Shown: positions 1 through 5,990 of the stretch, one piece after another | Layout: each line of letters starts with the position of its first letter | Numbering within the stretch: the stretch's first letter is position 1 | NCBI GenBank assembly: GCA_947174985.1 | Contig: CAMWLB010000039.1 | Coordinates: 1-14,259, forward strand | From: an uncultured Lachnospiraceae bacterium | Lineage (GTDB): Bacteria > Bacillota > Clostridia > Lachnospirales > Lachnospiraceae | Direction: 5' to 3' | Length of the DNA stretch: 14,259 nt | The notes under the pieces: generated by a model | Seen by the model: the letters and a program-made list of their open reading frames with translations, nothing else | The model's database searches: none | Told to the model about the DNA's origin: nothing | Program-made: the position numbers and the translations under genes

Positions 1-393
1 AGAATCCGTTTTATCCTCAATAGTCTAAACGTCCATGAAGATGGGCATGATATGGATGTGTACTATGTTGCAGAACGAATCCATCAGACCATTCAGGAAA
101 GTATCAGCAAATATGCGTGTTTGCAAGAACGGTGTCAGTTGGAATATATTGACCCTATGGAAAGTTTTGATCATGGCTTGCAACCTTGCTGGATGACTTA
201 TGAGATTTGGTTTAAGCAAAGGAATATCTGGGCGACTCGCAATAAGATTTACAAGAAATTTGTTTGTCCCCCATTTACTAATCACACCGACCAAGACCCC
301 TCTATCGACGGAGTCAACCCTGATGAACATAACAATCTGGATCATCCCAGAACTTACAATGAAGCCACTGACTTCATCACAAAGCCAGATTAA
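1..393 (+). CDS. Partial phage structural protein, possibly tail terminator / head-tail completion (5' end missing)
   Basis: The reading frame is open to the left edge (it begins Arg-Ile-Arg-Phe-Ile-Leu), so the ATG at 52 is probably internal and at least 130 C-terminal residues are present. The pattern is a hydrophobic strand, then a charged 'HEDGHDMDVYYVAERIHQTI' helix, then a late strand 'GLQPCWMTYEIWF'. I see this as like small tail-terminator or head-completion proteins that form the ring on top of the tail tube, where a helix of the type 'aekIHqaLq' precedes a final strand. That comparison is from memory of the fold and not a firm family match. The last roughly 40 residues are polar, rich in Asn, Asp and Pro, and probably flexible. 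The gene lies 28 bases before a terminator, so it closes the upstream transcription unit. It could instead be another small neck protein. Confidence 0.5.
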   Translation, partial: RIRFILNSLNVHEDGHDMDVYYVAERIHQTIQESISKYACLQERCQLEYIDPMESFDHGLQPCWMTYEIWFKQRNIWATRNKIYKKFVCPPFTNHTDQDPSIDGVNPDEHNNLDHPRTYNEATDFITKPD

Positions 394-420
394 ACATAAC
401 TAATTGAATAATTAAAACTT

Positions 421-448
421 AGCCCTTGTTGACCGCAGGGGCTTTTTT
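421..448 (+). terminator. Rho-independent terminator after the left-edge gene
   Basis: An 8-bp stem (421-428 AGCCCTTG with 436-443 CAGGGGCT, one G-U pair) encloses a 7-base loop and runs into a T-tract at 443-448. An A-rich stretch precedes it. The orientation fits termination of the left-edge gene, 38 bases before the protease start. Confidence 0.75.
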
Positions 449-481
449 ATTGCTCACTATTACTAATAAATTTAAGCAACG

Positions 482-1729
482 ATGGCAAATAATAAAGAAT
501 TTAAATTTATCAAAGGTGCATATTGCGCCGGTGCACCTGCTGATATTTGCTACTACACCGATGTCGATTATTGGAGTGTTCAAGAATTTCTCTGGGAATT
601 CGACTATCTGGTCAATTATGTAAATCCCAGCGTAATACGCATCCACATTAACTCTGTCGGTGGCAGTGTCATCGAGGGGATGAGCGTATTCTCAAAAATC
701 ATGGACTGTAAGATCCGCACAGAATGTATCAACGATGCTTTGGCGGCTTCGATGGGGTCAATTATATGGGCAGCCGGTGATGAGCTTTTTATGAAAGATT
801 ACGCTCTTCTGATGATTCACAATCCATTTTGTGATGCAAACGGAGAGAAGCAATACAATCAAGCAACTGAAGCCTTCACTCAGCAACTTAAAACTATTTA
901 TGTCAAGCGTTTCGCTCTCTCTGAAGAAGAGGTTGAAAACATAATGAATGGCAAAGAAGGTGAAGATGGGACTTTCCTTACAGCTACTCAGGCAGTTGAA
1001 AAAGGCTTTGTCGATTCAGAACATATTATCGAAACTCCCAAGGCGGTCAAAGACCAGATTCAGGCAGCCCTTAAAGACACCAAAGACCTTGGCCAAATCA
1101 AGGCGATTTACGGATTGGTGGCACCTACACTTCCCTTAACAACTATTAACCAACAGAATGCTAAATCAAATTCACAAACAATGGATAAAATCGAAATTTC
1201 AGTTTTTGCCGCCCTTTTCGGACTGACTGGGAAGGATGCCACCGCCGACAATATCACGGCGAAGTTCAATGAGCTTAAAGCCAAAGCAGACAAGGCCGAC
1301 GCTCTTCAGGCAGCTCTTGACGAAAAAACGACACAGTTAGCTACTGCTAATGCAGAGCTTACTGGTGCCAAGAGTTCAATCAGCAATTTGACTGCCGATC
1401 TCGAAAAAGCCAAGGGTGCTCTGAAAATCTATCAGGAGGCGGAGGACAAGGCCAAGGAGGACAAGATCAATGCTCTTGTGGACAAGGCCATCAAGGATTG
1501 CAAAATCAGCAAGGATGACCGTGAGGATTACATCAAAATGGCCCAGAGCGATTTTGAACTTGCTGAGCGCATCCTCGCCAAAATTCCTGCTCGCGACAAT
1601 CTCGGACAGATCATCTCTCAGGCCAATCAGGACGCTGCAAAACACGGCATCCAGTCTGAGGAACAGAAAGTTCAGGCCAAGGTCGAAGATGTTGTGGGTA
1701 AGAACTTCCAGTTCAAGACCCTCGACTAA
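482..1729 (+). CDS. Prohead protease (ClpP-like, S14 type) fused to a C-terminal scaffold domain
   Basis: The 415-residue protein would cleave scaffold and head proteins inside the procapsid. Residues 1-185 look ClpP-like. The strand and glycine-rich turn 'HINSVGGSVIEGMSVF' (55-70) are followed by the nucleophile motif 'ALAASMGS' (Ser90), 'LLMIHNP' (His113) and 'DGTFLTATQAVEKGFVDS' (161-179), which supplies the likely acidic member, Asp162. The Ser-His spacing of 23 is close to ClpP. Residues 186-233 are a linker. Residues 234-415 are charged and Ala/Lys/Glu-rich, with a predicted coiled coil at about 258-330, as in scaffolding proteins. Lambda C/Nu3 and Mu I/Z have the same protease-scaffold arrangement. 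The ATG at 482 is chosen because it lies just after the terminator, directly before the first ClpP-like strand, and its context AACGATGGC resembles the other starts. The major capsid gene follows at once, as expected. Confidence 0.85.
   Translation: MANNKEFKFIKGAYCAGAPADICYYTDVDYWSVQEFLWEFDYLVNYVNPSVIRIHINSVGGSVIEGMSVFSKIMDCKIRTECINDALAASMGSIIWAAGDELFMKDYALLMIHNPFCDANGEKQYNQATEAFTQQLKTIYVKRFALSEEEVENIMNGKEGEDGTFLTATQAVEKGFVDSEHIIETPKAVKDQIQAALKDTKDLGQIKAIYGLVAPTLPLTTINQQNAKSNSQTMDKIEISVFAALFGLTGKDATADNITAKFNELKAKADKADALQAALDEKTTQLATANAELTGAKSSISNLTADLEKAKGALKIYQEAEDKAKEDKINALVDKAIKDCKISKDDREDYIKMAQSDFELAERILAKIPARDNLGQIISQANQDAAKHGIQSEEQKVQAKVEDVVGKNFQFKTLD
1181..1729 (+). CDS. Probable nested scaffold protein from an internal in-frame start
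   Basis: An ATG at 1181, in frame with the protease, would give a 182-residue protein made only of the coiled-coil scaffold domain, starting 'MDKIEISVFAALFGL'. The leader before it, AATTCACAAACAA (1169-1181), is identical over 13 bases to the leader of the major capsid gene (1758-1770). It is also like the start regions at 5311 and 3262, although here it lies inside coding sequence. The preceding residues (227-233, AKSNSQT) are a polar linker, as expected if selection acts on the DNA here. Known parallels are Nu3 within lambda C and Z within Mu I. The scaffold would direct capsid assembly and then be removed by the protease. The nested start is inferred. Confidence 0.6.
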   Translation: MDKIEISVFAALFGLTGKDATADNITAKFNELKAKADKADALQAALDEKTTQLATANAELTGAKSSISNLTADLEKAKGALKIYQEAEDKAKEDKINALVDKAIKDCKISKDDREDYIKMAQSDFELAERILAKIPARDNLGQIISQANQDAAKHGIQSEEQKVQAKVEDVVGKNFQFKTLD

Positions 1730-1772
1730 TCGCCAGCAATTCAATCATTAATGTTTTAATTCACAAACAACA

Positions 1773-2831
1773 ATGGCAGCATTTACTTTTAACGCAGGTC
1801 AGAGTAACTATACTGGTGAAGTCCTTGGTGATCTTCTGACCCTTGCCGCACAGGAGAATGAGACCTACAAGGAGGGTCTTATTCACATCAAGTCGGGTAT
1901 CCAGAAGAAATATGCTCTTCCGCAGGTTCGCCTCGGTAAAATCATCCAGGACCACAAGGCCACTCCTGATTCAAGCGTCGGCGAATACACATTTGCAGAG
2001 CGTTATCTGGAGCCGGAGGATTTTATGATCTATCTGGAGTTCAACCCCCGCGACTTCGAGCAGTATTACAAGCCGTTCCAGCCGAAGGGTAATCTGGTAT
2101 TCCGCGAACTCGACCCCAAGGTTCAGGCGACCATGATCCGTCTGCTTATGGAGCAGGAACAGGAATACATCAATCAGGCAATCTGGTGTTCGGCTACCGC
2201 CGCAGAACGTGCCAAAATTTCAAGCAGCGATGGCAATGTTGCTGCTGGTGCAACTGAAATCGGTGGTGATGCAGATGCAGGCCCCATGAAGTATTTTAAC
2301 GGTGCTATCGCCCGTGTACTCATGAACGCCGCCGCTGCTGCTACATCGGAAGATGCAAAATGTGGTCAGGTCAATATCGCCGGCACCGGCACATTTGCCG
2401 ATGGTGAGGCTGTCGAGAAAGAGCTTTACGCAATGTGGGAAGCAACTGCTCCCAAGATCCGCAAGAAAGCAGGTCTCGTCATCCTTATGGACTATAAGTC
2501 CTGGGATGCTTATAACAGGTATCTCTCGGCTAAGACCGTCAAGTACAGCGACAACCGCAAAGAGAACGAACACCGCTTCCAGGGCAAGCGCATCATTCCT
2601 ATGGTCGCTCTTCCCAACGACACCATTTTCATGGGTGTATTCACGACCGGTGTTGACTCGAACCTCTGGATGGGTGTTGACTACGCTAATGATGAGAATG
2701 TCCTTCAGGTTGAAAAGCTCCAGGCTAACTCTGAGCTTTACTTCTTCAAGGTTCTTCTCAAAATGGACGTCAACATCGTGCGTCCCTCAGAAATCACGGC
2801 TCACATCCCGTTCAAATATACTGCGGCTTAA
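1773..2831 (+). CDS. Major capsid protein
   Basis: This 352-residue protein follows the protease/scaffold gene after a 43-base gap, the standard position for the major head protein. The length suits an HK97-fold shell protein without a large N-terminal delta domain, the scaffold being supplied separately. Visible features are an N-terminal arm (1-50), a long-loop region with aromatic and acidic residues (about 70-110, 'GEYTFAERYLEPEDFMIYLE'), and a helix 'LDPKVQATMIRLLMEQEQEYINQAIW' at about 110-137, of the kind that forms the capsid spine. An Ala/Gly-rich variable stretch (about 150-210) follows, then a P-domain-like region with 'KAGLVILMDYKSWDAYNRYL'. The C-terminal strands include 'PNDTIFMGVFTTGVDSNLWMGVD'. 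Codon use looks GC-richer and more uniform than in the second sheath gene, as expected for a highly made protein. No recognised family signature was confirmed by search. Confidence 0.85.
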   Translation: MAAFTFNAGQSNYTGEVLGDLLTLAAQENETYKEGLIHIKSGIQKKYALPQVRLGKIIQDHKATPDSSVGEYTFAERYLEPEDFMIYLEFNPRDFEQYYKPFQPKGNLVFRELDPKVQATMIRLLMEQEQEYINQAIWCSATAAERAKISSSDGNVAAGATEIGGDADAGPMKYFNGAIARVLMNAAAAATSEDAKCGQVNIAGTGTFADGEAVEKELYAMWEATAPKIRKKAGLVILMDYKSWDAYNRYLSAKTVKYSDNRKENEHRFQGKRIIPMVALPNDTIFMGVFTTGVDSNLWMGVDYANDENVLQVEKLQANSELYFFKVLLKMDVNIVRPSEITAHIPFKYTAA

Positions 2832-2844
2832 TTCTTCACAACAC

Positions 2845-2876
2845 TATGCAAGGCGGTGTAAAAACTGCCTTGCATA
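2845..2876 (+). other. Strong intergenic hairpin without a U-tract, downstream of the capsid gene
   Basis: A 13-bp stem (2845-2857 with 2864-2876, one G-U pair) closes a 6-base loop, GTAAAA. It sits 14 bases after the capsid stop codon and 13 bases before the next start. An AATAACAAAATTT sequence follows in place of a T-tract, so it is not a classical Rho-independent terminator. It may protect or process the capsid mRNA, or partly attenuate transcription. Confidence 0.6.
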
Positions 2877-2889
2877 AATAACAAAATTT

Positions 2890-3255
2890 ATGGGTAGAAG
2901 CAAAAAAACCGATACAGCCAAATCCGAAGAAGCAGTTGTAGCTGATGTTCAGGTTGGAGAAGAGGTAGTCTCCTCAGAATCTGTGGTTGAACAGGAAATA
3001 CAGCCGTCAAACGAAATCGAAGAGATCGAGGAAACTATAAAGACCAAAGAGTCCAAAAAGACTGAAAAGGTCTCTACAGAAAATGAGCCGGTTGAAGAGA
3101 TTTCATCTCGTGATCTGATGCTTATGCGCCTATATCCTCAGTATGAAAAAGTCTGGATTACTCCCCAAGGGTTCGTGCATCCTGAAGGTGCTTCCCAGTT
3201 TTTGCTGAAGGGCGCAAAACTTTACAAAAACAAATTTTTCAACAATAAAAAATAA
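2890..3255 (+). CDS. Small acidic phage protein with a conserved-looking C-terminal domain; role unknown
   Basis: The protein has 121 residues in two parts. Residues 1-72 are low-complexity and highly charged, with Glu-rich runs and no hydrophobic core, so probably disordered. Residues 73-121 are folded in appearance: 'LMLMRLYPQYEKVWITPQGFV' followed by 'GASQFLLKGAKLYKNKFF'. I recall a similar pattern (a 'yP....lw.t.dG.vF' strand-turn, then a short 'A..+A..l' helix) in small proteins encoded after capsid genes in Bacteroidota phages, but cannot name a family. The gene lies between the capsid and sheath genes with a 6-base gap to the sheath, where head-tail joining or decoration proteins are often encoded. 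Start: the ATG at 2890 is the first in this frame after the hairpin, with leader AACAAAATTT. Function is unassigned; head-tail connector or head decoration are guesses. Confidence 0.7.
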   Translation: MGRSKKTDTAKSEEAVVADVQVGEEVVSSESVVEQEIQPSNEIEEIEETIKTKESKKTEKVSTENEPVEEISSRDLMLMRLYPQYEKVWITPQGFVHPEGASQFLLKGAKLYKNKFFNNKK

Positions 3256-3261
3256 TTCATA

Positions 3262-4632
3262 ATGGCTACGAATACAAATTTAGGTGGAGTTTTTACCACT
3301 GACATTGACGGCAAGCGCAATAGCAATGTGTTTCTTAGCACTGAGAATGTTGTCGGCCTTATCTTCGATACAAGTATCGTAGGTGGTCTTGAAAAGGCTT
3401 TGGGCAAGGACACACTCGCTGCTAAGACCTTTGCCAACGGCAATGTTGTGGAGCTCAACACCTCTAAGGATGTAGCTGAAGCCGGTATCGACGATACTGT
3501 TCTTGCTGGTATTGCAAAATATCATCTTGACAGTTTCTTCAGTCTGGCCGGTGGCACTCAGCGCATTTTTGTATCATTCATGAACAGCGATGAGGATTCC
3601 GACTTTGAAGCCGTTGAACTGATGCAGCTTGCATCCGGCGGCATTATCTATCAGATCGGGGTATGGACAGGTAAGCCGATTGCCAAGAAGAATATGGATG
3701 GCTCCTACTCTGTGGAAGCCGGTAATGTATGTGCAAAGCTCGAAGCTGTTGCAGAAGTTCTGGGTGGTAAGGTGGGTATAACCAACTATGAGGGTAACGC
3801 CCCGCTCAACATACTTCTTTCAGCTCCTGTTCTCAATGAAGCTGTCGTTGACATCAAGAAACTTCCAGATCTGAGCGGTCTCGATATGCCCAAGGTAACG
3901 GTTCTTCTGGGACAAGCTCCCACCGATACCGTCCATGAGCTTATGTATGCTGTCAATCACGTTGCTGATACTGCATCTTATGTTCCCATAGGATGTGTAG
4001 GTGCAGCCCTCGGTTGTCTTGCAATCGCTCCGGCCAATGAAAGTATCGCTCATGTCGCCAGCTTCAACCTCGCTGCTGTGATGCAGGATGCAGAGCTTGG
4101 TTTTGGTAATCTTGTCGAGGACGCAGAGAACAAGACCTATGCTGCTGAATCTTCTTTCACCAATATCAAGACTCTCGGTTACACCAAACGCAATACTTTC
4201 CTTCACAAGAATGGCTACGTGTTCTTGGTAAACTACGACGGTCTTGAAAACAGCATCTTCTTCAGCAGCGATCAGACCCTTAGCACCGGCGACTATCGCA
4301 CTCTCGCTCGTTGTCGAGTTATGCACAAGAGCCGTCGCGTAGTTCGTAGGGCACTTCTACCTCGCGTCAACTCTAACGTAGAGGTTGACATCACTTCCGG
4401 CAAGCTCTCGGCTTCGGCTGTAGCAGAATTCCAGAATATCGTTATCGAGGCTTTGGATAAAAATATGGTCGAACCCGGCACCGCAAAACCCCAAGTTAGC
4501 GGACGCACTTGTAAGATTGACCCCAATCAGAACGTGCTTGATAACGATGCTATAGACATACACTACAGCCTCGTTCCGCTGGGTGTAACCGGTGAGATCA
4601 AGGTTACTGAAGGCTTCTCCAACTCCATCTAA
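3262..4632 (+). CDS. Tail sheath protein (DUF2586-like)
   Basis: This 456-residue protein would polymerise around the tail tube and contract to drive the tube into the host. The call rests on length, position directly before a tube gene, and similarity to DUF2586-type sheath proteins of Bacteroidota phages. Features: an N-terminal Gly-rich strand region, 'GGIIYQIGVWTGKP' (about 126-139), a Rossmann-like middle with 'PKVTVLLGQ', and an Ala-rich helix pair 'GCVGAALGCLAIAPANES'. The C-terminal block conserved in sheaths follows: 'GLENSIFFSSDQTL' (327-340), 'RVMHKSRR' (352-359), 'PRVNSNVEVD' and 'LDNDAIDIHYSLVPLG'. The final strands of sheaths normally interlock between neighbouring subunits. The start at 3262 follows AATTCATA, a leader shared with other genes here. 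A diverged paralogue lies at 5991-7274. The strength of the DUF2586 link is from memory and untested. Confidence 0.8.
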   Translation: MATNTNLGGVFTTDIDGKRNSNVFLSTENVVGLIFDTSIVGGLEKALGKDTLAAKTFANGNVVELNTSKDVAEAGIDDTVLAGIAKYHLDSFFSLAGGTQRIFVSFMNSDEDSDFEAVELMQLASGGIIYQIGVWTGKPIAKKNMDGSYSVEAGNVCAKLEAVAEVLGGKVGITNYEGNAPLNILLSAPVLNEAVVDIKKLPDLSGLDMPKVTVLLGQAPTDTVHELMYAVNHVADTASYVPIGCVGAALGCLAIAPANESIAHVASFNLAAVMQDAELGFGNLVEDAENKTYAAESSFTNIKTLGYTKRNTFLHKNGYVFLVNYDGLENSIFFSSDQTLSTGDYRTLARCRVMHKSRRVVRRALLPRVNSNVEVDITSGKLSASAVAEFQNIVIEALDKNMVEPGTAKPQVSGRTCKIDPNQNVLDNDAIDIHYSLVPLGVTGEIKVTEGFSNSI

Positions 4633-4665
4633 AGCCAATGTTTTATCAAATAATATAATACAACA

Positions 4666-5166
4666 ATGGCAACAGAAATTAATAATGTAGCATACAGTTG
4701 GTCGATGATTCAGCTTCAGACCAACCTTGATGGTGAGAGTGCTCAGAATCCGATTTTCGTCGATTGTACGGCTATTAAATGGGACACCAAACGTAAAATC
4801 GAGTCTATCTACGGTCTCGGTGGCCAGCCCCGTAAGCGTGGTTTCGGGAATGTGACTTATGAGGCAAGTATAACACTGCCTTACGGCACTCAGGTTGATC
4901 TTCGTGAGCGTTCTACTGATGGCACTCTTCTTGGTCTTGGTGAGTTCAACCTCATTGTCTCTTGGGTCAATGATGTGGCAGCTAATGTAACTTCTGAAAC
5001 AGTTACACTCGCCGGATGTATTCTGGCCGAAGGTGGTATGGACGCAAGTCAGGACGATACTTCTATCACACGAGAGTTTGATCTCCATCCGCATCGTATC
5101 TATACTGGCAAGGTACAGAGCAACGCAAACATGAGCTGGTCTCACGAACTTTATGGTGGCGCGTAA
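4666..5166 (+). CDS. Tail tube protein
   Basis: This 166-residue protein would form stacked hexameric rings, the inner tube of the tail. It lies 33 bases after the sheath, the usual sheath-tube pairing. It is mostly predicted beta: 'NVAYSWSMIQLQ' at the start, then 'IYGLGGQPRKRGFGNVTYEASITLPYG', 'LLGLGEFNLIVSWVND', 'SETVTLAGCILAEGG', and a last strand 'REFDLHPHRIYTG' (C-terminal 130s-150s). This order, with a basic loop (PRKRG) before the 'yeasitL' strand and an acidic turn near the C-terminus, is typical of phage and type VI Hcp-like tube proteins. The start at 4666 is the first ATG in frame, with leader ATACAACA. A terminator follows 27 bases after the stop, so sheath and tube probably share the transcript that begins upstream at the head genes. 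Confidence 0.8.
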   Translation: MATEINNVAYSWSMIQLQTNLDGESAQNPIFVDCTAIKWDTKRKIESIYGLGGQPRKRGFGNVTYEASITLPYGTQVDLRERSTDGTLLGLGEFNLIVSWVNDVAANVTSETVTLAGCILAEGGMDASQDDTSITREFDLHPHRIYTGKVQSNANMSWSHELYGGA

Positions 5167-5193
5167 TCGGTTTTATTGTTATATTATCAGTTG

Positions 5194-5233
5194 GAGAGAG
5201 CAGTCGGGAACGGGTGCTCTCTCATATTTTTTT
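5194..5233 (+). terminator. Rho-independent terminator after the tail tube gene
   Basis: A perfect 9-bp stem, GAGAGAGCA (5194-5202) with TGCTCTCTC (5215-5223), encloses a 12-base loop (GTCGGGAACGGG). A run of seven T follows at 5227-5233 after ATA. It ends the head/sheath/tube unit. Confidence 0.75.
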
Positions 5234-5310
5234 CAAGATTTACTATTATATATTGACAATTCCTAAAACGTCAAATTGATTTTTAACATTAAAACCAAAA
5301 ACAATTCACA
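5234..5310 (+). promoter_or_regulatory. AT-rich leader, possible promoter region for the tail chaperone gene
   Basis: This 77-base stretch lies between the tube terminator and the chaperone start, so a promoter is expected here if the terminator is efficient. TATATTGA at 5249-5256 loosely resembles the Bacteroides -7 element (TAnnTTTG), with only a T-run in the -33 area. An inverted repeat TTGAC/GTCAA (5253-5257, 5270-5274) could be an operator, or chance. No element matches well. Confidence 0.25.
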
Positions 5311-5730
5311 ATGGCTAAAGAAAAGAAAAATCCGGAGACTGTAGAAGAGATACAGTCAGCTCCCGCAATCGAACTGGTTGGAAGCATTAACGTTCCTATC
5401 GAAATCCGTGAAGAAATCGTCAAGAAAGCTGAAGCTCTGAAGGCCGAACATAAGCTTCGCAAGATTTTCATCATCGTTGTCGAAGGAGAAGAGGGGGACG
5501 ACAAGCCTCTGTATATCGCTTATATGCGCCGTCCCGGTCTCATGCACTTCAGTCAGTATATGAACTTCGCTCAGAAAGATGTGATACAGGCTAACAAGAT
5601 GCTCGCAGCCAACATCTTCCTCGCAGGCGACCGTGAGTTGATTGATGATGAAGATCTCTTCCTTTACGGTACGATGAGCCAGCTTTCCCTGATTATCGAT
5701 TCCCGCAACGCCGATATGGTAAAAAAATAG
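5311..5730 (+). CDS. Tail assembly chaperone, short (G-like) form
   Basis: This 139-residue protein would bind the tape measure and help the tube polymerise without entering the finished virion. It is identified by its place between tube and tape measure and by its make-up. An acidic/charged N-terminus (1-35) is followed by a helix 'IPEIREEIVKKAEALKAEH'-like segment (30-48), strands 'KIFIIVVEGEE' and 'PLYIAYMRRPG', and a helical C-terminal half with 'NKMLAANIFLAGDRELIDDEDLF'. The 'L.n..l.GD..i..dd' pattern is common in phage tail chaperones and related capsid-side proteins. The gene ends GTA AAA AAA TAG, so its last codons are a -1 slippery heptamer, and most ribosomes would stop here to give this short form. 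The start at 5311 has the recurring leader AATTCACA. A small fraction should continue into 5727-5930 as a long form. Confidence 0.75.
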   Translation: MAKEKKNPETVEEIQSAPAIELVGSINVPIEIREEIVKKAEALKAEHKLRKIFIIVVEGEEGDDKPLYIAYMRRPGLMHFSQYMNFAQKDVIQANKMLAANIFLAGDRELIDDEDLFLYGTMSQLSLIIDSRNADMVKK

Positions 5731-5799
5731 AGCGTTGTCGAATAGGTAAAGAGGATGTATATAGACAACGCCTCGCACTGATGACATACTACTATCCTC
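5721..5799 (+). promoter_or_regulatory. Programmed -1 ribosomal frameshift signal (slippery heptamer plus stem-loop / possible pseudoknot)
   Basis: The heptamer A AAA AAA (5721-5727) is in the correct phase, and the next zero-frame codon is the stop (5728-5730). A perfect 8-bp stem, GCGTTGTC (5732-5739) with GACAACGC (5764-5771), starts 4 bases beyond the heptamer. A slightly different pairing with one bulge would begin at 5730. Within the 24-base loop, GAGGAT (5751-5756) can pair with ATCCTC (5794-5799), plus a G-U pair 5757-5793. That would give an H-type pseudoknot with an 11-base first loop. The slippery site is clear; the pseudoknot is inferred. Confidence 0.7.
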
Positions 5800-5930
5800 A
5801 TCTGGACTTAAACACCATGACAGATGATGATTTTGCCTTTTGGTCAGAAAACGCCTACTGGGTACATTCTCAAATGCTCATGGTTCAACAAGCCAATACA
5901 GTAGGTATGTTAACAAGAGGTGCAAAATGA
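5727..5930 (+). CDS. T-like extension of the tail assembly chaperone, made by -1 frameshift
   Basis: This frame stays open for 67 codons from 5727 to a stop at 5928-5930 and has no good start of its own; its first ATG is at 5781. Joined to 5311-5727 it gives a 206-residue long chaperone, the counterpart of lambda gpGT. The extension begins 'IERCRIGKEDVYRQRLALM', continues with 'TYYYPHLDLNTMTDDDFAFW', and ends with a short polar tail '...VGMLTRGAK'. A basic helix, a Pro-containing turn, and 'dd.FafW..nayWv' are the kind of small Trp-rich helical domain seen in T extensions, which bind the tape measure. Its location before the tape measure, with the long form expected at a low ratio, fits. The alternative is an independent small gene starting at 5781 (49 residues), which has no leader like those of the neighbours. 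Confidence 0.7.
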   Translation: MERCRIGKEDVYRQRLALMTYYYPHLDLNTMTDDDFAFWSENAYWVHSQMLMVQQANTVGMLTRGAK

Positions 5931-5932
5931 TT

Positions 5933-5967
5933 CAAGATAGGAGCTTCACGGCTCCTATTCTTGTTTT
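5933..5967 (+). terminator. Terminator-like hairpin after the chaperone frameshift product
   Basis: An 8-bp perfect stem ATAGGAGC (5937-5944) with GCTCCTAT (5951-5958) has a 6-base loop. It is extended by CAAG (5933-5936) with CTTG (5960-5963) after a bulged T. Only four T follow (5964-5967), so it may be a weak or partial terminator. It begins just after the stop codon of the extended frame. Confidence 0.6.
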
Positions 5968-5990
5968 AGACTATTATTAAAAAAGTTGAT

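Noticed and set aside
2845..2876. Hairpin after the capsid gene as a Rho-independent terminator
   Set aside because: There is no T-tract on either side, so it is kept only as a hairpin of unknown role.
2353..2877. 174-codon + strand frame inside the capsid gene
   Set aside because: Ser/Arg/Thr-rich shadow product overlapping a strong capsid call; no leader and no family features.
3820..4326. 168-codon antisense frame within the first sheath gene
   Set aside because: Shadow of the sheath codons; nothing supports expression.
4357..5145. Long antisense open frame (262 codons, - strand) across the end of the first sheath and the tube gene
   Set aside because: It mirrors codon structure of two well-supported + strand genes, crosses their gap, shows no domain pattern and has no suitable leader.
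5781..5930. Independent small gene starting at the ATG at 5781
   Set aside because: No start leader like the neighbours, and the frame continues upstream to the slippery heptamer, so a frameshift extension explains it better.
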